DNA of 13,867 nucleotides, from assembly GCA_964348685.1 (NCBI GenBank), contig CAYGDM010000031.1, positions 1 through 13,867 on the forward strand, in the 5' to 3' direction. Below, piece after piece: positions 1 to 6,349 of this stretch (within the stretch, counting starts at the first letter, position 1; every line of letters starts with the position of its first letter). Both the position numbers and the translations under genes were made by a program. A model generated the notes under the pieces. That model searched no databases and had not been told where the DNA came from. It saw nothing but the letters and a program-made list of their open reading frames with translations. Source of the stretch: DALYDP01 sp964348685. GTDB taxonomy: Bacteria; Patescibacteriota; Gracilibacteria; Peribacterales; Peribacteraceae.

Positions 1-1249
1 GCTCTACACGCTCATTTGGAACCGCACCGTCGCCACGCAGATGCCCCAGGCGGAGTTCAAGCGCGTCGCGGCTGATATCACAGCAAATGACTACACGTTC
101 CGCGCCACGGGCCAAACGGTGACCTTCGACGGCTTCCTCCGCGTGTACCGAGAAGACCGCGATGAAGGCGACGAGCACCCGGAAGGCGACGACTCCGAGG
201 CACTCCTCCCTCCCCTGGCCGAAGGCCAAGGGCTACAGCTGGATGAATTGAAACCCGAACAGCACTTCACGAAGCCGCCGGCGCGCTACACCGAAGCCTC
301 GCTCGTGAAGAAGCTCGAAGAAGAAGGCATCGGCCGTCCGTCGACCTACGCGCCGACGATCAGCGTGGTGCAGGCGCGCGGCTACATCCGCAAAGACAAC
401 AAGCAGCTGATCCCGGAAGACATCGCGTTCACGGTCACCGATCTCTTGAAGGAACACTTCCCGCAGATCGTCGACCTCGCGTTCACCGCCACGATGGAGC
501 AGTCCTTGGACGACATCGCGGAAGGCGAGACGAACACGGCGAAGTTCCTCCACGGCTTCTTCGACCCGTTCAAAGAACTCGTCGACCAGAAGACGAAGGA
601 CATTAAGAAGGCCGACGTCTTGAAGGAGCGCGTGCTCGGCATCGATCCGGAAACGAAGCTCGAAGTCATCGTCCGCACCGGCCGTTTCGGGCCGTACGTG
701 CAGCTCGGCCGCTTGGACCCGAACGCACCGAAGGCGAAGCGCGCCAAGAAGGGCGAGAAGAAAGAGAAAAAGAGTGACCTCAAGACCGCATCGCTCCCGA
801 AGAATATTTTGATCGACGACGCGACGATGGAGCAGGCGATGAGCCTCCTCGCGTTCCCGCGGCAGCTGGGCATGGCAAACGGTGAACCGGTGACGGTGTT
901 CCTCGGACGCTTCGGCCCCTACGTGAAGCACGGCGACAAGACCGCGAGCCTCGGCGAAGTGGATCCCTCCAGCATCACGCTCGACGAAGCGGTCGCGTTC
1001 GTGGCCGATTCCGCCGCACGCAAAGCAAAGGCCGCCGAACCGCTCCGCACGCTGGGCAAAGCGCCGTCTGGTAAAGATGTCTTCGTGAAGACCGGCCGCT
1101 ACGGCCCGTACGTCACCGACGGCGAGACGAACTGCTCGGTCCCCAAGCGCTTCACGCCCGAAGCGATCACGCTCGAAGAAGCCGTCGAACTCCTGGAAAA
1201 GAAGAAGACGAGCCCGAAGCGCGCATGGAGGGGGAAGAAGAAATCGTGA
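1..1249 (+). CDS. topA: DNA topoisomerase I (type IA), C-terminal part, 5' end outside window
   Basis: The reading frame is already open at base 2 and runs to a TGA at 1247-1249 (415 codons seen). Type IA topoisomerases relax negatively supercoiled DNA by single-strand passage. The start of the window translates to LYTLIWNRTVATQM, a conserved stretch of the TopA body, and bases about 322-362 encode the family signature EGIGRPSTYAPTI. The catalytic tyrosine and the Toprim domain lie upstream, outside the window. Three C-terminal TopA repeats follow, each with a G-R-[FY]-G-P-Y-V core (near bases 675, 903 and 1093). A lysine-rich insert (about 718-783) separates the first two, and the protein ends in a basic tail. 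No four-cysteine zinc fingers of the E. coli type are present, so this is the repeat-tailed form. The next gene is convergent. Identity is secure; only the N-terminus is missing. Confidence 0.96.
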   Translation, partial: LYTLIWNRTVATQMPQAEFKRVAADITANDYTFRATGQTVTFDGFLRVYREDRDEGDEHPEGDDSEALLPPLAEGQGLQLDELKPEQHFTKPPARYTEASLVKKLEEEGIGRPSTYAPTISVVQARGYIRKDNKQLIPEDIAFTVTDLLKEHFPQIVDLAFTATMEQSLDDIAEGETNTAKFLHGFFDPFKELVDQKTKDIKKADVLKERVLGIDPETKLEVIVRTGRFGPYVQLGRLDPNAPKAKRAKKGEKKEKKSDLKTASLPKNILIDDATMEQAMSLLAFPRQLGMANGEPVTVFLGRFGPYVKHGDKTASLGEVDPSSITLDEAVAFVADSAARKAKAAEPLRTLGKAPSGKDVFVKTGRYGPYVTDGETNCSVPKRFTPEAITLEEAVELLEKKKTSPKRAWRGKKKS

Positions 1250-1260
1250 GCGTCTCCGTC

Positions 1261-1391
1261 ATGCCTCGGTACGTTCGACTCGCTGCGGCTTGTCGAACAC
1301 TCGGCCTGACAACGAAGCGTATAAAGCAGCATTGTCATGCCGAGTGCTATGAACCAGAGCGAAGCGATCGGTTCATAGCGTACCGAGGCAT
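1261..1391. repeat. 131-bp gapless four-armed palindrome (cloverleaf-like) between convergent genes
   Basis: Every arm abuts the next. The outer stem is 1261-1273 with 1379-1391 (13 bp, perfect: ATGCCTCGGTACG and its complement). Arm 1 is 1274-1279 with 1292-1297 (6 bp, perfect). Arm 2 is 1298-1312 with 1332-1346 (15 bp, one mismatch). Arm 3 is 1347-1355 with 1370-1378 (9 bp, perfect). Loops are 12, 19 and 14 bases. It starts 11 bases after the topA stop and its last base is the last base of the stop codon of the convergent SLH gene. It could form a four-way junction in DNA or serve both transcripts as a 3' structure, but no T-run follows either side. It resembles REP/REPIN-type intergenic palindromes; the family is unknown to me. 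Confidence 0.85.
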
Positions 1392-2464
1392 TACTGCGCC
1401 GGCGTTCCGGCCTTGAGCGCGCGGGCTTCGTCGGCCAGGCTCTTCGCGATGCCTTGCATCTGCGTTGATACCGTCGTGAGGCCCGGGCTGAATTCGATCG
1501 CCTTCGCTGCGCTGTTCCATGCGCTACCCGAGAGCGTGATTGCGCCGTCGAGGTTGCCCTGCAGGCCCGCCTTGTAGGCCTGCACAAGGAACTGGAAGCC
1601 TTCCGAGATCTTCACCGCGCCCTTCACGATCGCTTCGTCCGGTGCCGAGATCAGCGCCCCGCGGGCGGCCACCGTTGAGCGCGTGGCGGCGTATTCCGCG
1701 TTTACGATGTCCTGGCTCTCGATGAGTGCGAGGACGTTCATGATTTCCGTTTCGGCTTCGGTGAGGAGCGCCTGCGTGCGGCGGCCCTGCTTGTACATCT
1801 CCAAGCGGTATTGCAGGAGCGCCACCTGCGCGCGCGTCAGCTCCTGGCCCGGGTTGAGCGTGCCGTCTTCCGCGACCATCGTCATCGATGACGCGACGGC
1901 AAAGCGCATGTGCGGGTAGAACCATTCGTCGGGGTTCGAAACGTCGGTTGCGAGGCCACCGCGGATTTCCGCGAGGGTCGTGACGGGATCCACCTTGTTC
2001 GCAATGAGGAGCATCTTGATGAACTCGGCCTTCTTCACGTTGCTCGTGGGAAGGAAGCTCGTTTTCGCCGGAGGTCCGTCGATGATGGCGAGCGCCTGCC
2101 TGCCTGCCTCAACGTACGGCAGGAACCATGAACCTGCCGGCACGTCCGCATAGACGGACGTCGTGGCCGTCGCGAGGACTTCCGCGCTGACGTACGGTGC
2201 TACGATGATTTTGATGGCTTCGGCGCGATTCACTTTTGCGTCGGGTTTGAAGGTGCCGTCCGCATAGCCCGCTATGATGTTTTTACTCTTGAGGTATTCA
2301 ACGGCGTCGAAGGCCGGGTGGTTGGCCGGAACGTCTTTGAACGATGCCGTTTGAGCGAAGGCAACGGCCGGGCTCGCGATGATCGCTGCGGAGAGAACAA
2401 ATGAGGCAATACGTGTGTGCACTGTGCGGAGAGGAAGCATGTGTAGAGCGTAGCAGCGCTCCAT
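1391..2464 (-). CDS. Secreted protein with three SLH (S-layer homology) modules
   Basis: 357 residues, probably a surface protein held to the cell wall or S-layer by SLH modules. A signal peptide is clear: basic start, hydrophobic core about residues 19-35, and an AFA-Q type cleavage site near residue 37. SLH modules lie at about 42-92 (FKDVPANHPAFDAVEYL... GYADGTFKPD... NRAEAIKII), 103-155 (YADVPAGSWFLPYVEAG) and 172-223 (WFYPHMRFAV... ELTRAQVALL). The remaining 224-357 is alanine-rich and helical, with no recognised domain. The first ATG is at 2464; a second ATG at 2440 would give a more ordinary 28-residue signal peptide, and neither has a convincing ribosome site (GAAGG lies only 3 bases before the first). 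The gene is convergent with topA and its TAA touches the palindrome. The SLH assignment is firm; the partner is unknown. Confidence 0.9.
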   Translation of the reverse strand: MERCYALHMLPLRTVHTRIASFVLSAAIIASPAVAFAQTASFKDVPANHPAFDAVEYLKSKNIIAGYADGTFKPDAKVNRAEAIKIIVAPYVSAEVLATATTSVYADVPAGSWFLPYVEAGRQALAIIDGPPAKTSFLPTSNVKKAEFIKMLLIANKVDPVTTLAEIRGGLATDVSNPDEWFYPHMRFAVASSMTMVAEDGTLNPGQELTRAQVALLQYRLEMYKQGRRTQALLTEAETEIMNVLALIESQDIVNAEYAATRSTVAARGALISAPDEAIVKGAVKISEGFQFLVQAYKAGLQGNLDGAITLSGSAWNSAAKAIEFSPGLTTVSTQMQGIAKSLADEARALKAGTPAQ

Positions 2465-2523
2465 CAGCCTTCACAAGGATGTTCCGATAGATCCGGGACA
2501 ACATGTCTCATAGGGAAAGAGCC

Positions 2524-2805
2524 CTATAGGTAGCCGTTCTTCCCCTCCTTTTCCTTGGTCGCTCGCTTCGGGCGCCCTCTACAAGCGGAAGACTCGGATA
2601 CATTCGCTTCACAGTACTCCGTTTTTTTAGTGTCGTGTGTCGCTTCGTGCACAGGACAAACGCTGCGAAACATGCGCGACACTGTATCGATCTTTGGCTT
2701 GGCATAGGGCTCTTCGCAGTGGACCGCGCAACGCTCGCAGGCAACCACTGCACGTCGCGCGATGATGCCTGTCGGCTGGGCCGTGCGACGTCGATGCGAT
2801 GCCAT
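2524..2805 (-). CDS. Possible small Cys-rich basic protein (93 aa)
   Basis: I do not recognise this protein. It opens with a basic stretch (ASHRRRTAQ), then VACERCAVHCEEP with a CxxCxxxC spacing, further cysteines in SVCPVHE, EYCEA and SSACRG, and an AT-hook-like RGRPKR core near the C-terminus followed by a lysine-rich tail. Six cysteines plus a basic tail would suit a small zinc-binding, nucleic-acid-binding protein. By my count about 62% of third codon positions are G or C, which mildly favours real coding. A GAGAGG lies about 15 bases before the ATG, too far to be persuasive. It reads toward the SLH gene, 59 bases upstream of that start. It could still be a chance ORF. Confidence 0.35.
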   Translation of the reverse strand: MASHRRRTAQPTGIIARRAVVACERCAVHCEEPYAKPKIDTVSRMFRSVCPVHEATHDTKKTEYCEANVSESSACRGRPKRATKEKEGKNGYL

Positions 2806-2861
2806 CAGTTCAGATACATCCCTCTCGCAAAGAATCGCTATCGATGGCTTCAGGCAGCGAT

Positions 2862-3059
2862 TTATTCCTGATTGCTCATGAGGCCGTCTGACGCCCTTCG
2901 CGCGATCATGTACTGGCGCTTCACATGATGCAATGAGAGGGCTGTCACATCCCCTCTGTACTTCGCCGTTTGTTCACATACATCCGCACGACGGTCGCCG
3001 TGATGCATCGCGAAGATTTTTTTGTCGAGCAAGCGCGAGTTGTTCCGGTACATATGCAT
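2862..3059 (-). CDS. Possible small basic protein (about 65 aa), unrecognised
   Basis: This is a short leftward ORF ending in TAA at 2862-2864. The frame can be entered at ATG 3059 or ATG 3053; an upstream TTG at 3092 is less attractive. The product is basic and partly helical (for example KYRGDVTALSLHHVKRQY) with one cysteine. It has no signal peptide and matches no family I know. About two thirds of its third codon positions are G or C, although the region is comparatively AT-rich, which is the main support. It lies 56 bases upstream of the 2524-2805 ORF on the same strand, so the two could be cotranscribed. I see no ribosome site. Confidence 0.3.
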   Translation of the reverse strand: MHMYRNNSRLLDKKIFAMHHGDRRADVCEQTAKYRGDVTALSLHHVKRQYMIARRASDGLMSNQE

Positions 3060-3210
3060 CGGTGCCGCACGGTTCTTTCGTACGTCGAACAATTCCGACG
3101 TTGCGTGGGCGCGGATCGGTCAGATAGATACGCGACACAATGTTTTTTCGGTGACGCTGAGACGACTTCCGCGATCTGCTGCGAAAGCTTCGGTACATGC
3201 AGTACACCAC

Positions 3211-3239
3211 TGGACGATTATCCACATTCGTGATACAAT
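3211..3239 (+). promoter_or_regulatory. Sigma70-type promoter for the HTH/surface-protein operon
   Basis: The -35 element is TGGACG (3211-3216), followed by a 17-base spacer and the -10 element TACAAT (3234-3239), which differs from TATAAT at one base. Transcription would start near 3246, giving a leader of roughly 44 bases before the ATG at 3290. Each element matches the consensus at 4/6 and 5/6 positions and the spacing is ideal. A TTATCCACA motif lies inside the spacer. Confidence 0.65.
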
Positions 3240-3291
3240 GATCAGAAGTCTGACACAAAAAAATTCCACACACACAAAAGAATATCCACAT
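3218..3291 (+). repeat. Repeated TATCCACAT motif in the promoter spacer and at the start codon
   Basis: TATCCACAT occurs at 3219-3227, inside the promoter spacer, and again at 3283-3291, overlapping the ATG. Copies are 64 bases apart in the same orientation and both are followed closely by ATTCG. The first, read as TTATCCACA (3218-3226), is identical to the E. coli consensus DnaA box; the second (ATATCCACA, 3282-3290) differs by one base. These positions would suit an operator, perhaps for the HTH protein encoded just downstream or for DnaA. The role is inferred from position only. Confidence 0.4.
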
Positions 3292-3844
3292 GCATTCGCG
3301 GACTTTCACGCTCCGGAACGTACGTCACCTGCTCAAGCGGGCGAAAGAGCTGGAGTTGAGTGATGGCGCGGTGCAGCGTTTGAAGTGGTTTGCGTTCGCA
3401 CTCGAACACGACGGAAACGTTTCTCTCGCATGCCGACACTTCGGTATCGCGCGTTCGACGTACCTGCGTTGGGCCGATCGTTTCGACGCGCATGATTCGT
3501 CGTCGCTCGAGGACGAATCGCGCCGTCCGCTCCGCGTGCGTGAACCGGAGACCGCTCCGCACGTTGTCGCGCTCATCAAGCAGATCCGCGAACGTTCGCC
3601 GCTCATCGGCAAAGACGACATCGCGGCGATGCTCGCGCGAGAGTACGGCGTGAAGATTTCCTCGTCGACCGTGGGCCGCACGATCGCGCGCTACGGATTC
3701 TTCTTCGCATCCACCCCGTCGCACGAACGCAAGCGCGCCTCCGCGCTCGAGCGTCCCATGTATGCGCCGGCGCACGACGCCTCCGACACCCTCGGCGGCG
3801 CTTCCGCGTTCCCATTGCTTCCTACCGAACCGATCGCTTCCTAA
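3290..3844 (+). CDS. Transposase-type tandem HTH protein lacking a DDE catalytic domain
   Basis: 184 residues, predicted to bind DNA. The first helix-turn-helix (about 27-66) has the core NVSLACRHFGIARSTYLRW. The second (about 90-136) has DDIAAMLAREYGVKISSSTV. This pair resembles the N-terminus of IS481/IS3-type integrase-fold transposases, where the DDE domain should follow. Here only about 45 residues of low-complexity tail follow, so it cannot transpose on its own. It may be a domesticated DNA-binding remnant acting as a regulator. The ATG at 3290 is set by the promoter just upstream; the leader has no strong ribosome site. Its TAA is only three bases before the next gene's ATG, so the two are almost certainly one transcript. 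Fold confidence is good; the regulatory role is inference. Confidence 0.8.
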   Translation: MHSRTFTLRNVRHLLKRAKELELSDGAVQRLKWFAFALEHDGNVSLACRHFGIARSTYLRWADRFDAHDSSSLEDESRRPLRVREPETAPHVVALIKQIRERSPLIGKDDIAAMLAREYGVKISSSTVGRTIARYGFFFASTPSHERKRASALERPMYAPAHDASDTLGGASAFPLLPTEPIAS

Positions 3845-3847
3845 CCC

Positions 3848-6226
3848 ATGACGCGCACACGCTCCGTCATCGGCACCACGCTCGCACTGCTCCTCGCAGT
3901 GACGGGACTCTGCGCCTTCCCCGGCGCGGTGTACTCCGCCGAGAGTGCGACGTTCATGCTGCAGGAAGCGGGCCCCGGCCACGCGGCGGGCACGCCGTCC
4001 GGTTCTACGAATTACCAGATGCAGGGCGACCTGACATGGCGCCAGGAGTCTCCGCTTCACAGTACGACCTTCCAGATCACCGCGGGTCCTCCGCAGCCTG
4101 CTTCTAGTGTTGCGTCGTCGTCCGCGTCTTCGGAGGGCGAGGAATCCGACAACTCCGGCGGCCACCGCGGTGAGGGCACCACGACGACCAATCCCCCGGC
4201 GTCTCGCCCGCCGGTGCGCTCGTCGTCTTCGTCCGTGCCGTCTTCCTCGGCTGTCCCGTCTTCTACCTCTGCTTCTCTTTCTTCTTCGTCCTCGTCCGAA
4301 GTTCTTCGTCCCGCCGCAGAAGGATCGTCTTCGTCCGTTGCGTCGACCGATTCGAGCGCGTCCTCCGCGATCGCATCGACCTCGAGCACGTCCTCTGTCG
4401 CTTCGTCCGTGTCATCGGCGTGCGGCTATATGGATCCGTACACCGTGATCTGTCGGGAGCCGTTCTGGCAACGGATCGTGCTCAACCCCGTACCGACCGG
4501 TTCGCGCGGAGGCACCATCGTCGATGTCATTGCGGTCGAGCTCTCAACGCTCGTGCACGGTCCGGCACTGTTCTCTCTTCTCTTGCTCCTTCTCCTCGGC
4601 ATTCTCCTCTCGATCGTGGTCGGTATCTTCAACGCCCACGCGAGCAACTCGACACGCCTCGTACGCAACACGTGGTACCTGTTCTTGGCGCTGTTCGCGG
4701 CTATCACGATCGTGATCTTCACGGTGCAGCACGCCCGCGCGGCCGTCACCTCGCCGCAGCGCCACGTCTACAACGGCCATCTCCTCAACGCATCGGGCAC
4801 TCCGATCACGACCGCGCACTACATCCGCTTCAGCGAATGGTACTCGCGCGATATGGACGCGACGGACGTCGTAGCCGGCGTCATTAACACGGGGGCAGCG
4901 ACCTATGCGGGCTACCAAGAAGTGCACGTCGTGACACCCGATAGCCAGGGGTACTTCTCTGTCGAGCTCGGTTCGGGCGCATCACTCCCGAATCTCGCCA
5001 CCGTCGCGACGTCCGATCTCGACAACCTCTTCCTGCAGGTCGAAGTGAAGGCTGCAGGTAATCCGGACACATCCTACGAACTCCTCGACGTCAATTCCGC
5101 AAACACCGCGATCGATCGTTCTCCGATCCTCTCCGTGCCGTTTGCGCAGAATGCCGACTTGCTTGACCAGCGCGAAATCGGCACGGGAAGCGGTTCCATT
5201 CCGTTGCTCGGCAGCGGCGGGTTCCTCCCCGTCGCGGTCGTTCCGGGCGGTACGAACCAAAACACCTTCACCGTCGATTCCGACAACACTGCCGCAAGCA
5301 ACATTACGCTGCAGTTCGGCGCGGCCCTCGCGGAGACCCTGCGCTACGACATCCTTAATGACACGTTCGTCTTCAGCGCCGACCTGAAAGTCGAAGGAGA
5401 CCTCGTCGTCACCGGTCTCATCAACGGCATCGACATCTCGAGCATCGCTGGTTCCGACGATGGCAAACTGCGCGTCAGCAGCGGTGCAGGCCTCACGATC
5501 AACATTACGGGCGGAAGCTACCGCATCAATGGCGATGTGACCGATTACAACGGCGCATCCGCTGTCGCCGTCGCGGCCAACCAGACAAACCAAGTCTTTA
5601 TCGGCTCCGGTGGGCTCACGGTTCGCACGTCCGGCTTCCCCGACGACGAATCGTTTATCCGCTTGGCGGAAGTGGTGACTAACGGCACTGTCGTGACGCA
5701 GGTCAACGACCGCCGCGTGGTGCAGAGCGATGATCGCGAACAATCCACCGAAGTGAACATGCATGCAGAATTCCAGAACGCCAGCTACCAGGCTGACGCG
5801 ACCGAAAATACCGGTCAGCTCAGCGTCTCGCTCGACAACATCACCCTGCGCAACTTCTACCTGTGGACCTCCACACGTACGACGCTCCAGGATTACGACG
5901 TCGTCGTCCGCGTGTCGCTGCCCGCCGACTTCGCCCGTTGGGACGCGTCGCCGCTCTCCGTCTCGTACCGCACGACGTCGGCCGACGCCACAAACAGCAA
6001 GGTCGATGTATCCGTCTTCGATACGAACGGCACACCGGTAACGCTCGGCGGTTCTGCGACGGGTCTCGCTTCCACTTCGTGGGGCACGAGCGCCCTCACC
6101 TTCAGCGGCGCTCCCACGTGGACAGCGGGTCAGGAATTCCTCGTGAAGTTCAAGTTCTACGCGAAGGATACCTACCAAGCGCATGTCGGCAGCATGAAGC
6201 TGAAGTACGTTCGTTTGACTCCTTAA
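3848..6226 (+). CDS. Large two-part surface protein: Ser-rich segment, two TM helices, fibre-like outer region
   Basis: 792 residues. A signal peptide spans about 1-31 (VYSA-ES). A short domain at 32-80 follows, then a serine-rich linker (about 86-190), a Cys pair at 192 and 201, a first membrane helix (about 239-262), a basic loop with three arginines, and a second helix (about 276-295) ending in ARA-AV. With the signal peptide cleaved, both large parts lie outside and the loop inside. After 300 come beta-rich segments, a stalk module (about 483-523, LQFGAALAETLRY... FVFSADL), a phage-tail-like segment (550-625, ending NDRRV) and a C-terminal module (about 670-792) shared with the next gene. 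No enzyme motif is visible. It is cotranscribed with the HTH gene. The likely role is adhesion or envelope structure; the exact function is unknown. Confidence 0.85.
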   Translation: MTRTRSVIGTTLALLLAVTGLCAFPGAVYSAESATFMLQEAGPGHAAGTPSGSTNYQMQGDLTWRQESPLHSTTFQITAGPPQPASSVASSSASSEGEESDNSGGHRGEGTTTTNPPASRPPVRSSSSSVPSSSAVPSSTSASLSSSSSSEVLRPAAEGSSSSVASTDSSASSAIASTSSTSSVASSVSSACGYMDPYTVICREPFWQRIVLNPVPTGSRGGTIVDVIAVELSTLVHGPALFSLLLLLLLGILLSIVVGIFNAHASNSTRLVRNTWYLFLALFAAITIVIFTVQHARAAVTSPQRHVYNGHLLNASGTPITTAHYIRFSEWYSRDMDATDVVAGVINTGAATYAGYQEVHVVTPDSQGYFSVELGSGASLPNLATVATSDLDNLFLQVEVKAAGNPDTSYELLDVNSANTAIDRSPILSVPFAQNADLLDQREIGTGSGSIPLLGSGGFLPVAVVPGGTNQNTFTVDSDNTAASNITLQFGAALAETLRYDILNDTFVFSADLKVEGDLVVTGLINGIDISSIAGSDDGKLRVSSGAGLTINITGGSYRINGDVTDYNGASAVAVAANQTNQVFIGSGGLTVRTSGFPDDESFIRLAEVVTNGTVVTQVNDRRVVQSDDREQSTEVNMHAEFQNASYQADATENTGQLSVSLDNITLRNFYLWTSTRTTLQDYDVVVRVSLPADFARWDASPLSVSYRTTSADATNSKVDVSVFDTNGTPVTLGGSATGLASTSWGTSALTFSGAPTWTAGQEFLVKFKFYAKDTYQAHVGSMKLKYVRLTP

Positions 6227-6296
6227 TGCTTTTTCTTTCTTATATCTATGATCGACCATCGCCCGCCTGGCTTGTCCCCTCCTTCTCCTTTGCCCC

Positions 6297-6325
6297 TTGC
6301 GGCAAAAACAAAATTCCGCTATACT
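6297..6325 (+). promoter_or_regulatory. Promoter for the second fibre protein gene
   Basis: The -35 element is TTGCGG (6297-6302), with an exact 17-base spacer (6303-6319) and the -10 element TATACT (6320-6325). The start of transcription would be near 6332. This lies after the in-frame ATGs at 6248 and 6329, so translation should begin at 6350 or 6353. The downstream gene can therefore be expressed apart from the gene before it. Confidence 0.65.
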
Positions 6326-6349
6326 GATATGAAACTTCCACACAAATAT

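Larger units (their letters stand above)
2465..3289. other. 825-bp divergent region without a certain gene
   Basis: This stretch lies between the leftward SLH gene and the rightward HTH gene. It is visibly poorer in G+C than the flanking genes. The best candidates in it are two short leftward ORFs (2862-3059 and 2524-2805, listed separately). At its right end are a sigma70-type promoter and two copies of TATCCACAT. A small 6-bp hairpin (2510-2515 with 2522-2527, loop 2516-2521) lies just past the stop of the nearer small ORF, without a T-run. I see no tRNA, insertion-sequence end or CRISPR here. Confidence 0.6.

Noticed and set aside
1261..1391. tRNA or tmRNA interpretation of the cloverleaf
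   Set aside because: Arm lengths, the lack of a T-loop GTTCRA in the correct arm and of any acceptor CCA-type end do not fit a tRNA; a 13-bp closing stem is too long.
1225..1416. Short plus-strand ORF across the palindrome after topA
   Set aside because: It consists almost wholly of topA's end and the palindrome; nothing protein-like is seen.
2510..2527. Terminator hairpin in the divergent region
   Set aside because: The stem is only 6 bp, AT-containing, and has no T-run on either strand.
3200..3291. Replication origin based on the DnaA-box-like sequences
   Set aside because: Only two sites, no adjacent dnaA or dnaN, no AT-rich unwinding region with further boxes; a regulatory reading is simpler.
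3022..3363. Plus-strand ORF of 113 codons running into the HTH gene
   Set aside because: It crosses the predicted promoter and overlaps the HTH gene in another frame with no recognisable content.
3242..4165. Minus-strand open frame opposite the HTH gene
   Set aside because: It is an Arg-rich shadow; the plus strand carries two recognisable HTH motifs and a promoter.
4982..6343. Long minus-strand open frame (453 codons) opposite the 792-residue surface protein
   Set aside because: The translation is Arg/Val/Asp-rich low-complexity antisense of a GC-rich gene, with no domain. The plus-strand frame has a signal peptide, membrane helices and modules shared with its neighbour.
6248..6349. Upstream in-frame starts (6248, 6329) for the second fibre protein
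   Set aside because: Both precede the transcription start expected from the promoter at 6297-6325, and the extra residues are a Pro-rich stretch that would spoil the signal peptide.
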